From Legionella birminghamensis (lineage in GTDB: Bacteria; Pseudomonadota; Gammaproteobacteria; Legionellales; Legionellaceae), in the NCBI RefSeq assembly GCF_900452515.1, contig NZ_UGNW01000001.1, forward strand, positions 1,178,001 through 1,242,000: a DNA stretch of 64,000 nucleotides, read 5' to 3'. This document shows positions 36,276 to 45,623 of the stretch, in pieces. The position numbers and the translations under genes are program-made. How positions within the stretch are numbered: position 1 is the stretch's first letter; each line of letters opens with the position of its first letter. The notes beneath the pieces were generated by a model that worked only from the letters and a program-made list of their open reading frames with translations, was not told where the DNA came from and searched no databases.

Positions 36276-37524
36276 ACCGGTTCCCTATAATGTTTGTTGA
36301 TAGAATATCATTCACGAACAGGCTGACAGGCAGCGTGTCGCTATGAAATTGCCAGACGACGCCATGTTTAATTCCAATGGCAGCATCTATTCCATGGTGG
36401 GCATTGAGCATTTGTCTGGCTTGCTGCCCAATTAAATCCTCTCTGGTTCTTACCAGGCATGAAAAAATATTATCTTCTTCAGTATAGGCTGAAGGCCTGT
36501 AAATTTGTTCCTTGCGCTCGCAAAATAAAACACCGCTTGATTCAACAGACTGGAGGGTTTCTGTCGATTCAGAAAAAATTTCCCAGTGATTGAAACGCTT
36601 TACTTTCACAGGAAAGCCCATTTTTTCGAGTGTTTTTTGAACGGTAAGGGCTTGATTATCTGTGATATTCAGCTGGATGAGGTATTCTTTTGAGCCTGCT
36701 TGGGGGTGATAGGGATGGAGGCGTATTTCGGGGAGCGCAGTGGGCCCCGCGGTCTGGGCCGCGGGGATTCGGTCCGGAATATGGGCGTTCGCGGGGATTC
36801 GATTCAAAATATATTCCCTCATTGAGTGGAAAATGGCATCGCCGTTTTCAGTTCGCTCTGGATGGGGCATCATGGCCATCACATTGCCTGCTTCATTGGA
36901 AATGGCTGCTATATTGAGCAGGGAGCCATTGGGATTAATAGGGAAATCGTCAATAATCTGTCCTTTTTCATCGCAATAACGGAAGAGGCATAAGCCTTTC
37001 TCCTGTAGAGACCGGGACAGGGATTCAGGCATGATAAAACGTCCCTCGGCATGGGCTACGGGAAGATGAATGATGGTTTTAGAATCAAGAAAACGGGTAA
37101 ATGCATTATGCTGATGCTTATCATCCAGGCGCATATTGACCCAGGCATTATAGAATCCAGTTCCTAGAATTTTGCCTTCCTTAATTCGTTTATTCTCGGT
37201 GAGTGCGATTTCTCCATAGCCAGGAATCATGCCTGATTCGACGAGAATCTGCGCCCCGTTGCAGATTCCTAATATCGGTTTTCCTTTATGAGCCTGTTTT
37301 TTTAAGTCATTCAGAACAGGATCAAGTGCTGCAATAATTCCTGCCCTGGAGCGATCCTCATAGGAAAAGCCGCCAATCAATATATAGCCGTCCAGTGTTT
37401 CCAGTTTGTGAAGCGGTTCATTCCACAGGAACTCGACAGGCTCCATCTTCGCCCGTTTGATTGCCAGAGCAGTTTCCCGTTCGCAGTTTGAACCAGGGAA
37501 TTGAATCAGGCCGATGCGGATCAT
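36220..37524 (-). CDS. purQ: PurQ-PurS fusion: FGAM synthase glutaminase with C-terminal PurS-like domains
   Basis: 434 residues. Residues 1 to about 238 form PurQ, the glutaminase subunit of FGAM synthase, with nucleophile C88 in ILGICNGAQ and the His/Glu pair in PHPERTE near 220. After a linker (about 239-268) comes a region with two PurS-like halves: one starting KEYLIQLNITDNQALTVQKT and one starting NIFSCLVRTREDLIGQQAR and ending SLFVNDILSTNIIGNRYAHE, which is like the PurS C terminus. This would supply the PurS subunit needed by small PurL in cis. The linker coincides with a GC-rich family B repeat in frame. It overlaps purM by four bases. The PurQ part is certain; the double-PurS reading is my inference. 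Confidence 0.87.
   Translation of the reverse strand: MIRIGLIQFPGSNCERETALAIKRAKMEPVEFLWNEPLHKLETLDGYILIGGFSYEDRSRAGIIAALDPVLNDLKKQAHKGKPILGICNGAQILVESGMIPGYGEIALTENKRIKEGKILGTGFYNAWVNMRLDDKHQHNAFTRFLDSKTIIHLPVAHAEGRFIMPESLSRSLQEKGLCLFRYCDEKGQIIDDFPINPNGSLLNIAAISNEAGNVMAMMPHPERTENGDAIFHSMREYILNRIPANAHIPDRIPAAQTAGPTALPEIRLHPYHPQAGSKEYLIQLNITDNQALTVQKTLEKMGFPVKVKRFNHWEIFSESTETLQSVESSGVLFCERKEQIYRPSAYTEEDNIFSCLVRTREDLIGQQARQMLNAHHGIDAAIGIKHGVVWQFHSDTLPVSLFVNDILSTNIIGNRYAHEYFNYDFPLSGKNTR
36741..36806. repeat. Family B palindrome inside the PurQ-PurS linker
   Basis: A full family B hairpin at 36741-36772 (TGGGCCCCGCGG..CCGCGGGGATTCGG) and a half unit near 36786-36803 (GTTCGCGGGGATTCG), both inside the minus-strand purQS frame. 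They encode roughly residues 240-262, including IPDRIPAAQTAGPTA. The same peptide RIPAAQTAG can be read from another family B copy at the 63.1-63.2 kb cluster, which shows that this linker is repeat-derived. Confidence 0.8.
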
Positions 37525-38564
37525 AATAGAGTGACCTCTCTGTTACCTTTAGTAATCTGCCCAATTTCGTATAATGGAAAATCGGGGAATGCTTTTAATG
37601 CCTCAACAATAGCTGCCTGTGTCTCAGGGGCGAAGATGAGAACCATTCCTGCGCCCATATTAAACGTACGATAGAGTTCCTGATCCTCCAGACGGCTGAG
37701 ATGGCGAATCAAACTGAAAAGGGGCAGCCTGGGAATTTTGTTTTTATCTATTTCCGCAGCACAGCCTGCCGGTAAAACGCGGGGAATATTTTCAAGCAGA
37801 CCGCCGCCGGTAATATGAGCCATGCCTTTAATTGGAATATTGTTGTCCAGGAGGTGCATAATCGGTTGGGTGTAATTTATGTGCGGGGTTAATAATTCCT
37901 CACCAAGGCTGTGATCAAAATCCTGAAAATGGGAGTCGACCCGGTACCCGGAGACATCGAAAAATAATTTTCTTGCCAGGGTGTAGCCATTGGTATGAAG
38001 GCCGCTGGACGGGAAGCAGGCTATAATATCGCCCTCGCAAATCGAGTGCCCAAGAATAGCTTTGTCTTTTTCGACAACGCCGGTGATGATTCCTGCCAAA
38101 TCAAGTTCGCCCGGGCAGTAAGTTCCCGGCATTTCAGCCATTTCCCCGCCCACTAATGAAATACCATTTTCCCGGCAGGCGGTTACCATCCCTTTAATTA
38201 TTTCTTCGATGATCAAAGGATTGAGCTTGTCGTTGGCGATATAATCCAATAGCGTCAGCGGCTTTGCGCCTAAAACAATGATATCGTTTGCTGTGGCGCT
38301 CACCAAATCAATACCAATGGTGTCGAATTTCTGCATCATTCTGGCTACCATCATCTTGGTGCCTACACCGTCGATGCTTTGTACCAATACTGGATGCTGG
38401 TAATTTTCTGTTAAAAATTTTAGATCATACATGGAGGCAAAATTGCCGATGCCGGTTAAAACCTGCTTCGAAAAAGTACTTTCTACAGCACTTTTGATGC
38501 GGCGGACAGCCTGGTTTCCCGCTTCAACATCAACACCTGCTGTCTTATAATCGATGCTTGTCAT
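37521..38564 (-). CDS. purM: Phosphoribosylformylglycinamidine cyclo-ligase (AIR synthetase)
   Basis: ATP-dependent cyclisation of FGAM to AIR. Typical segments: SIDGVGTKMMVARM, GIDLVSATANDIIVLGAKPL, GGEMAEMPGTYCPGELDLAG, the glycine-rich HITGGGLLENIPRVLP and FNMGAGMVLI. 347 residues, normal. It overlaps purL upstream and purQS downstream by four bases each. Confidence 0.96.
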   Translation of the reverse strand: MTSIDYKTAGVDVEAGNQAVRRIKSAVESTFSKQVLTGIGNFASMYDLKFLTENYQHPVLVQSIDGVGTKMMVARMMQKFDTIGIDLVSATANDIIVLGAKPLTLLDYIANDKLNPLIIEEIIKGMVTACRENGISLVGGEMAEMPGTYCPGELDLAGIITGVVEKDKAILGHSICEGDIIACFPSSGLHTNGYTLARKLFFDVSGYRVDSHFQDFDHSLGEELLTPHINYTQPIMHLLDNNIPIKGMAHITGGGLLENIPRVLPAGCAAEIDKNKIPRLPLFSLIRHLSRLEDQELYRTFNMGAGMVLIFAPETQAAIVEALKAFPDFPLYEIGQITKGNREVTLL

Positions 38565-40903
38565 GATAATAGCCTTTTACGTAATCCATTTGTCCAGGCA
38601 GAACGAGCGTCTTCGATAGCCAAATGAATTACGGAGTTAATTTTTAACCAAGGCGTGCCAGTGGTTTCGCCAATGATTTGCGGGTTGAGCTGATAGTCTG
38701 CAAAGAGGTTAAGGATATCGTCAACCTGTCCCGGGGAAACTTCCAGCAGGAAACCACCAGCTTCGCTAAACAGTAATTTATCGGCAGCAAAGGTTTCCTG
38801 CAGGGAAACATCAACCCCTATCTGATTTTTAAAGCTCATTTGCGCCAGACTCGCTGCGATACCCCCGCTTGAAATCGTTGAAGCAGAGAGTACGAGACCC
38901 TCTTGTATGGCCTGATAAACTGCAATTAATTCGAGGCCGGCTTTTTCTAAATCAGGTTTGGGTAGCTGTTCGCCCAGTTTCTGTTGCAATTGATAATAAA
39001 CACTGCCACCGCACTCGTCTTTTCGCTCACCGACAAGCATAATCACTGAGCCGGGGTGCTGAAGAGAGTGGGTTACGGCCTTGCGGGCATCCGGCATGGC
39101 GCCAGCGCAACTAATGATGGGGCTTGGCGGGATGGAGCTTGTAAGGGATTCATTATAGAGCGATACATTGCCAGATATTATCGGAAGACTATATTGAGGA
39201 TAATCAATCACTGGAATTGCCCTGGATGCATCAATGATGCCCTGGATTGCTTCAATGAGTTCTGACATTTGCTCCGGCTTTTCAGGATTGCCAAAGCAGA
39301 GGCAGTCAGTCAGGGCAACAGGCCAGGCGCCAACCGCCACAATTTTTCGGGCAGTTTCAAGGACAGCATTTACTGCTCCCCAGTACGCATCAATTTTACA
39401 ATAAGCTGGATTTTGCCCTACTGCGAGGGCAACACCCGTTGGGCGAATTTCCGGCGGGTATTTGTCTTCATTAAAGGGTGTAAGAACACCCGCTGCCGCC
39501 TCACCTCGCTCAAACCAGGTGCGGCCCTGAACCTGTTTGTCATAGGTTTCATAAACAGGGGCACGGCAGGCAATATTCTCATGCGCTAATAGCTGAAGCA
39601 GTGTTTGGTTATAATCCTCGGGCGGGGCAATTTCGGTTGTGTCTAAAGCACGCTGCTGTTTTTCGTAAGGCCTTGAGTATACAATGCCCTGGGTAATGTC
39701 GCTCGCTTTTGCCTGGACAATGGTTTGATCCTTGTATTTAACAATATATTGATCATCCAGCCGTAATTTGCCTATAACAGTCGCCTGGGCGCCATCACAA
39801 ATATCAGGGAGAGCAAAACGAACATTATAATGTTCGAGAAACCGGTCGGCAAGATGAGAGGGTACAACCCACATGAACCGTTCCTGGGTTTCTGAACATA
39901 GAATAACCGCGGGGAGTAAATCAGGCATCCCGGTAGGAACTTTTTCAAGATCAATCTCAGCACCAAAGCCGCTGGCATCAGCCAGCTCTACACTGGCACA
40001 GGCTATTCCACCCGCACCCAAATCTTTAAATCCAACTTCTGCAATCAAATTATCATTACGCAGTTGCTCGAACATGGCATAGTTGGCTTTCAGGATATGC
40101 CGCTGCAGAAAGGCATTGGGTTCCTGTACAGCGCCTTTATTTTCATTTTCCTGCTCGCTGTTTAAGGTTGAAGAAGCAAAAGCGGCTCCGCCAAAACCGC
40201 TGTTGTCGGTGGGTTTACCCACCAGAATAAAGACATAATCCTTTGCGTGGAGCGGCGCATAGGAATGGATGATCTGATCTTCTTTGACCACTCCCAGAGT
40301 AACCAGAGTGACCAGGCAGTTTTCATTATACCCTTCATCATAGGCCACATCACCCGCAAGGTTTGGAATTCCTAAAGGATTGCCATAGCCGGCAATTCCG
40401 TGCACTACGCCTTCCTGTATCCACTTGGTTTTTGCCCGATCAATGCTGCCAAAGCGCAGGCTGTCAGCGACAGCAATAACTTCCGCGCCCATACAGCAGA
40501 CATCCCGGACATTTCCCCCGACACCGGTTGCCGCCCCTTCATAGGGGACTAACTGGGAAGGGTGGTTATGGGATTCATGGCTCATTACAATACCATAGCG
40601 CTGGCCTTGCCTGTCGGCGGCAACAGCAATAATCCCTGCATCTTCCTTTGGCCCAAGAATGACGTGAGGACCTTCAGTATTAAATTGTTTCAGGTGTTTT
40701 CGGCTGCTTTTATAAGAGCAATGTTCTGAGCCCTGGATGGACCATAAGATGCATTCTGCATAGGTGGGGGGACGTTTTAAAAAAGAGTTTTGGATGGTTA
40801 GTGCTTCGTCTACTGTCAGACGAATATTGAATTGATTCAGGAGCCGAGCGATATCATCCCTGGATAGCAGGGTGAAATCGAAAAAATCGGGCGTTTTCGT
40901 CAC
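38561..40903 (-). CDS. purL: FGAM synthase subunit PurL (small form)
   Basis: Synthetase subunit converting FGAR, ATP and ammonia to FGAM. It is 780 residues, the small PurL type of Gram-positives and archaea, not the 1,295-residue enzyme of E. coli, so it needs separate PurQ and PurS, which the fusion downstream supplies. The catalytic His is H61 in QGSEHCSYKSSR; PYEGAATGVGGNVRDVCCMG is the ATP-site region. The start is a GTG with AAGGAA eight bases upstream. It is the first gene of an operon of eight overlapping or closely spaced genes. Confidence 0.95.
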   Translation of the reverse strand: MTKTPDFFDFTLLSRDDIARLLNQFNIRLTVDEALTIQNSFLKRPPTYAECILWSIQGSEHCSYKSSRKHLKQFNTEGPHVILGPKEDAGIIAVAADRQGQRYGIVMSHESHNHPSQLVPYEGAATGVGGNVRDVCCMGAEVIAVADSLRFGSIDRAKTKWIQEGVVHGIAGYGNPLGIPNLAGDVAYDEGYNENCLVTLVTLGVVKEDQIIHSYAPLHAKDYVFILVGKPTDNSGFGGAAFASSTLNSEQENENKGAVQEPNAFLQRHILKANYAMFEQLRNDNLIAEVGFKDLGAGGIACASVELADASGFGAEIDLEKVPTGMPDLLPAVILCSETQERFMWVVPSHLADRFLEHYNVRFALPDICDGAQATVIGKLRLDDQYIVKYKDQTIVQAKASDITQGIVYSRPYEKQQRALDTTEIAPPEDYNQTLLQLLAHENIACRAPVYETYDKQVQGRTWFERGEAAAGVLTPFNEDKYPPEIRPTGVALAVGQNPAYCKIDAYWGAVNAVLETARKIVAVGAWPVALTDCLCFGNPEKPEQMSELIEAIQGIIDASRAIPVIDYPQYSLPIISGNVSLYNESLTSSIPPSPIISCAGAMPDARKAVTHSLQHPGSVIMLVGERKDECGGSVYYQLQQKLGEQLPKPDLEKAGLELIAVYQAIQEGLVLSASTISSGGIAASLAQMSFKNQIGVDVSLQETFAADKLLFSEAGGFLLEVSPGQVDDILNLFADYQLNPQIIGETTGTPWLKINSVIHLAIEDARSAWTNGLRKRLLS

Positions 40904-40937
40904 TGAGTCTATTCCTTCGGCCTCAAACGTATTGTAT

Positions 40938-40965
40938 AAGATAGCAGCTTTTAAATTTAAATCAA
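40938..40965 (-). promoter_or_regulatory. Putative promoter of the purine operon
   Basis: On the minus strand TTGATT (40960-40965) and TATCTT (40938-40943) are spaced by 16 bases, 35 bases before the purL GTG. No full PurR-type operator or purine riboswitch aptamer is seen in the leader. Confidence 0.35.
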
Positions 40966-40993
40966 TATTTTTTGCTAACTTTGCATTACTTGG

Positions 40994-42229
40994 TCAGTTG
41001 GTTGAAATGTTTTTCGATCTGCCTCTAATCCATTCAAGCATTTCAGCGGCAATCAGTGGGTGTGCAATATAATAACCCTGTGCCAGATCACAGCCAATTT
41101 CACAGAGATAATCCAGTGTTTCTTTATCTTCAAGCCCTTCGGCGGTAGTTTGTAAACCCAGACTTTTACCCAAATCAACGATGGATTTGATAACGACTCT
41201 TGATTCCAGCGAAAATTTTGCATTGATTACAAAGGACTTATCAATCTTAATCTCGGAGAATGGCAGCCTGACTAACTGCAGCATGGAAGAAAAGCCGGTT
41301 CCGAAATCATCGATTGATAATTCGAAGCCCTGCATTCTTAAACGGGTTAGAATTTCCAGTGAGGCGATAGGATCCTCCATTGCCGCAGTCTCTGTCAGTT
41401 CGAGGATTAGACAATGAGGATGCAAACCCAGTCGATGGATGGTGTCGCCCAACTGCTCGAACAGTGCAGTGTTTTTTAAAGAAGAGGGGGAGATGTTGAC
41501 AGAAAGTTTTAAATTTTTTATCGTCTGCTCGTGCAGAAGCTGCTTATAGACAGGGCCCTGAGTTACTTCACGGAACCAGTGCAAAGCCTGATCAAGCACT
41601 TCAAAGGTGATTCGATCAATTAACTGGCAGGACTCGGCAAATGGTATGAACTGATCAGGCTGTACAATTCCAAATCGTGTGTTAACCCAGCGGCTTAATA
41701 CTTCAAAACCTTTCAGTTCGTATGTTTGGCAATCGATTTTAGGTTGATAGACCACATAAATTTCTTTTTGCTCCAGCGCATTGGATAAATCGCTTTTGGC
41801 CAGAAGCTCCGGCTGTTTCTCTACAAAATTAAAAGAAGCGGGTTGGATTTGTGACGATGTGCTAAGCTGTTTCAATAATTTTCTTAAATCAGTCAATGAA
41901 AATGGTTTTGGAAGAACAGCAACAACATTCAATCCATGCTCTGAGGCGGTCCGCTGGGCTGCGTCAAGAACGCGATTGCCTACACCACTGGTAATGAGAA
42001 TTTTGGCTTTACAGCGGTGTTTCGCCAACTCAGTCATGACCTGGATACCATCCATACCTGGCATGATCAAATCAATAGCGAGCAGCTGCGGCTTCCATTC
42101 CCTTACCTTATTTAAAAATAATTCCGGATTAGTAGTATACTGGGCCTCGATGTCTGTGTACCTTGCAATATTTTGAATGGTTTTACAGATCATCATGTCA
42201 TCATCCAGAATTAATAAACGATTACTCAT
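40994..42229 (-). CDS. Response regulator with EAL c-di-GMP phosphodiesterase output
   Basis: 411 residues. An N-terminal receiver domain (about 4-120) has the acidic start LDDD and phospho-acceptor D53 in LAIDLIMPGMDG. An EAL domain (about 155-400) follows, with the signature as EVLSRW, VNISP, LELTE, IDDFGTG, IKIDKSF, AEGLED and AQGYYIAHP; the metal and catalytic residues look intact, so it probably hydrolyses c-di-GMP. It starts 15 bases after the end of the hybrid kinase gene and is likely its cognate output protein (inference from operon). Confidence 0.92.
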   Translation of the reverse strand: MSNRLLILDDDMMICKTIQNIARYTDIEAQYTTNPELFLNKVREWKPQLLAIDLIMPGMDGIQVMTELAKHRCKAKILITSGVGNRVLDAAQRTASEHGLNVVAVLPKPFSLTDLRKLLKQLSTSSQIQPASFNFVEKQPELLAKSDLSNALEQKEIYVVYQPKIDCQTYELKGFEVLSRWVNTRFGIVQPDQFIPFAESCQLIDRITFEVLDQALHWFREVTQGPVYKQLLHEQTIKNLKLSVNISPSSLKNTALFEQLGDTIHRLGLHPHCLILELTETAAMEDPIASLEILTRLRMQGFELSIDDFGTGFSSMLQLVRLPFSEIKIDKSFVINAKFSLESRVVIKSIVDLGKSLGLQTTAEGLEDKETLDYLCEIGCDLAQGYYIAHPLIAAEMLEWIRGRSKNISTN

Positions 42230-42244
42230 CCTGGGCCTTCCTTG

Positions 42245-45200
42245 TTATGCACTGTTTAATGCTTCCCTGATCTTGGTTAATAAATCAACACGTCGATAAG
42301 GTTTGCTGAGCAAATGTACACCGGGTGTCAGTTGACCCTGGTGGATTACGATATCCTCGGGGTAACCGGAAGTATACAATACCTTTAAATCGGGTCTTAA
42401 TTTTTGAGCCAGAGCGGCCAGTTCTGTTCCGCTTAAACCTCCTTCCATTACTATATCAGTAAAAAGCAACTCCAAATCTTTTCTCGTTTTTAAAATATCC
42501 AGGGCACTAAGGCCATTTGAGGCTTCTGTGACCTCATAGCCAGCAGCTCTGAGCTGTTCCGAGGCATAATGGCGTACTTTTTCGTTATCTTCGACCAAAA
42601 GCACTTTTTCATGGCCATGCAGTTTTGCTTGCGGTTTCTTTTCTTCCTCAGGAATGGCTGAATAAGCGGCCTTGGGCAAATAAAGTCTTACCGTAGTGCC
42701 GTTTCCAGGCTCTGAATAGATATTGATATGCCCACCCGATTGCTTAATAAAGCCAAATACCATACTAAGCCCAAGCCCGGTTCCTTTGTCCTTGGATTTC
42801 GTTGAAAAAAAAGGTTCAAACACTTTTTTCAGATGTTCCGGTGCAATGCCGCTGCCGGTATCGGAAATCAGTATTTCGGCATAGGATCCGGGTTTGATTT
42901 CAGCATGCATATCGGCATAGCTTTCATCCAGCTCGGTATTTTGGGTTTCAATAATAAGCTGTCCCCCGGCAGGCATAGCATCACGAGCATTGAGACAGAG
43001 GTTCAAAATAGCATTTTCAAGTTGGGAAGGATCAACCATTGCCGGCCAAAGTTGCGCTTCCTTTTTAAATTTTATTTCAATGTTGTCACCAATTGTTCGT
43101 TTTAAAAGGCTCATCATGTTCTCAAGGAGCACATTTAAATCAATCAACCGGGGTTCCAATGCCTGGCGTCGGGCAAAGGCTAGCAGCCTTTTAGTTAATT
43201 CTGCACCGCGTTGCGACGCGTTATAAATCATAACGGCCATTTCATTAAGACTGGCATCCTCTGACAATTCTTCCGCTAATAATTCGGCATTACCCATTAT
43301 AATTGTGAGCATGTTATTGAAATCATGTGCGACACCTCCGGTTAACTGGCCCAGGGACTCAAGCCGCTGGGATTGGCGAAGTTGCTCTTCAAGCGCGTAG
43401 CGTTCTGTCAGATCAGTCATCCCTCCAATCATCCGTACGGCTTTGCCGCGTTCGTCACGAATTACATTGCCGCGATCAAATACTTTGGCATAGCTGCCGT
43501 CTTTTCGGCGAAAGCGGTATTCAGCGCTCCAATGATCTTTCCCTTCATTAATTACTTTAAAAACACCCTGGATAACCCGGTTAAAATCCTCGGGGTGAAT
43601 ATAATTCATCCAGGAGCTGATATTGGGTGAAATTTCATTGCGCTGATAACCAAAGAGCGTTTCAAAGCCTTCGTTCCACCAGATTGCGTTGTCCTGGAGA
43701 TTGAGATCCCAAATGGCATCATTCGTTGCTTTGGAAAGAAGGCGAAAACGTTCCTCACTTTCACTCAGCGATTGCTCTGTTTTTTTTCTTTCCGTGATAT
43801 CTTTTGCTACACCCGCGACGCGGTATAACTGTCCATTTGCATCGTAGATATTGAACGAACGATCAAGAATCCAGCGCAGTTCACCATCGGGTCGAAGGAT
43901 ACGGTACTCTTCATTGTATCCCTCACTTGCCTTCTGAATTAATTCAAGGACTTTGCTGCGATCTTCTTCAAAGATAGCATCAAGCCATTGCCGGGGATGC
44001 TCATAGAGTTCCTGGCAGGATCGGCCCCAGATTTGTTCATAAGCCGGGCTTACATATAAGATTTGGTCATGGGTTGCGTTGGTCAGCCAAAAAACCTCCT
44101 GGATATTTTCGGTCAGTTGACGGAAGCGGTGCTCAGTTTCCTGTCGGATTTCCTCCAGCCTCTTTTGCTCGGTTATATCCTGAAAAGCGCCCTGAACTTT
44201 AATTATTGTATCTGTTTCATCCCGAACAGCTTCTCCCATGATTTTAATCCATAGATGATTTTTCCGTGAAGTGAGAATTGGTATTTCTAGATGAAAAGGC
44301 GTTCCTTGCTGCATGCACTGCTTAAAAGCATCGTCGAGCCATTGCTGATATTCTTTGGGATAGAGGGCGATGAGATTGGCGAGAGAGGGATGGAAACAGG
44401 TAGGCACTTCATGCATTGACTGTGCTTCCTCAGACCAGATAAAACTGCATTCCGGGAGCTTCACTGACCAGGCGCCAACCCGGCTTATCTGCGAAGCCAT
44501 ACGCAGAAAAGATTGTTTCTCTTCAAGCTCAGCCACCATCAATTTCTTCTGAGTGATGTCTTCGCATACGGCAATTAGATTAATCGGTTGACCCGTCTCA
44601 TCCCGCGGCGCTGAGATGCTGAGCCGCACCCAGATTATCTGACCGTTTTTGGTCAAATACCGTTTTTCAAAGGTGTGTCCTGTCTCTGTAGTAAATAATG
44701 AACGGGTAAGCTCCCAGCTGATATCTCTATCATCCGGATGAGTGATATCCATAAATGTTTTTTGATATAACTCCTGCTCAGAATAACCAAGCATCTGGCA
44801 ATAAGCTGCATTGACCTGTAAAAAATAACCATTCAGATCCGTAATGGCAATACCAGTGGCCGCATCCTGAAATGCATGACGGAATCGCGATTCGCTTGTT
44901 TGCAGAGCATTCGTTTTTTCGTGAAGTTCAATGCAAATTTTTACCAGATAACTGGCATGATCAATTAATTCAAAATCCCGGGCAGTCGGCTCATACAAAT
45001 GTTCATAATATAAAGCAAAAGCCGCAATGACCTTCTGATGACTGTCAAAAACAGGAGTAGACCAGCAAGATTTTAAATTATATTGTTTTGCAATATCGGT
45101 ATATTCCTCCCAGGAGGAGTGTTTGCTTACGTCAGGGATAATAACCCGCTTTTTCAAAAACATGGCAGAACCCGAACAGGCCTGTGCGGGTCCAATTTCC

Positions 45201-45484
45201 ATTCCCTCAAGAGTCTCTGTATAAATAGGGGGTAAATGAGGAGAAGCTCCAAGCCGAATGTGAATACCATCCTTATCCAGTAACAAAACAGAGGCTTTTG
45301 CGTCCTGGGTAATTTCTTCGATACCCAGGACAATCGTTTCCAATAATTTTGAGAGAGGCGTATTGCTGAGAATTAATTCAAAAACCCTTCTTTCCACCTG
45401 AAGCAATGCCTCGTAGCCAGACGGTTTACGCTTTGGCTGTTTATGCTGTGAATCCCTATCAGCATCCTTTGAAGAAATCTTCAT
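42245..45484 (-). CDS. Soluble GAF-multiPAS hybrid histidine kinase
   Basis: 1079 residues without membrane segments. Order of domains: GAF (about 35-195), four PAS/PAC modules (near 205-320, 330-450, 460-580, 585-705), a HisKA-like dimerisation domain with phospho-acceptor H720 in GGVAHDFNNML, a HATPase with NLCLNARDAMP (N box) and DTGSGIAPEHLKKVFEPFFSTK, and a C-terminal receiver with D1010 in LLFTDIVMEGG. A cytosolic sensor of small molecules, redox or light-like cues is suggested; the ligand is unknown. It is co-directional with and 15 bases before the receiver-EAL gene, indicating a c-di-GMP signalling pair. Confidence 0.93.
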   Translation of the reverse strand: MKISSKDADRDSQHKQPKRKPSGYEALLQVERRVFELILSNTPLSKLLETIVLGIEEITQDAKASVLLLDKDGIHIRLGASPHLPPIYTETLEGMEIGPAQACSGSAMFLKKRVIIPDVSKHSSWEEYTDIAKQYNLKSCWSTPVFDSHQKVIAAFALYYEHLYEPTARDFELIDHASYLVKICIELHEKTNALQTSESRFRHAFQDAATGIAITDLNGYFLQVNAAYCQMLGYSEQELYQKTFMDITHPDDRDISWELTRSLFTTETGHTFEKRYLTKNGQIIWVRLSISAPRDETGQPINLIAVCEDITQKKLMVAELEEKQSFLRMASQISRVGAWSVKLPECSFIWSEEAQSMHEVPTCFHPSLANLIALYPKEYQQWLDDAFKQCMQQGTPFHLEIPILTSRKNHLWIKIMGEAVRDETDTIIKVQGAFQDITEQKRLEEIRQETEHRFRQLTENIQEVFWLTNATHDQILYVSPAYEQIWGRSCQELYEHPRQWLDAIFEEDRSKVLELIQKASEGYNEEYRILRPDGELRWILDRSFNIYDANGQLYRVAGVAKDITERKKTEQSLSESEERFRLLSKATNDAIWDLNLQDNAIWWNEGFETLFGYQRNEISPNISSWMNYIHPEDFNRVIQGVFKVINEGKDHWSAEYRFRRKDGSYAKVFDRGNVIRDERGKAVRMIGGMTDLTERYALEEQLRQSQRLESLGQLTGGVAHDFNNMLTIIMGNAELLAEELSEDASLNEMAVMIYNASQRGAELTKRLLAFARRQALEPRLIDLNVLLENMMSLLKRTIGDNIEIKFKKEAQLWPAMVDPSQLENAILNLCLNARDAMPAGGQLIIETQNTELDESYADMHAEIKPGSYAEILISDTGSGIAPEHLKKVFEPFFSTKSKDKGTGLGLSMVFGFIKQSGGHINIYSEPGNGTTVRLYLPKAAYSAIPEEEKKPQAKLHGHEKVLLVEDNEKVRHYASEQLRAAGYEVTEASNGLSALDILKTRKDLELLFTDIVMEGGLSGTELAALAQKLRPDLKVLYTSGYPEDIVIHQGQLTPGVHLLSKPYRRVDLLTKIREALNSA

Positions 45485-45623
45485 TACTCACCTGATTGTA
45501 TACGGTTTATCTCCCTACTTTTTTATAGTGTAGTTCATTCAGTCATAGGGGAGTTGTGGTGACTCTGCAGAATAATAAAAAAATACTATACTCCAATTAT
45601 CAGGATCTATAAGGACCACGATC

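Noticed and set aside
36690-36979. Plus-strand frames opposite purQS with Gly/Arg-rich sequence
   Set aside because: They arise from the GC-rich repeat and lie opposite a well-supported gene.
40904-40993. Purine riboswitch or PurR box upstream of purL
   Set aside because: The leader is too short for a purine aptamer and no full palindromic PurR-type operator is seen.
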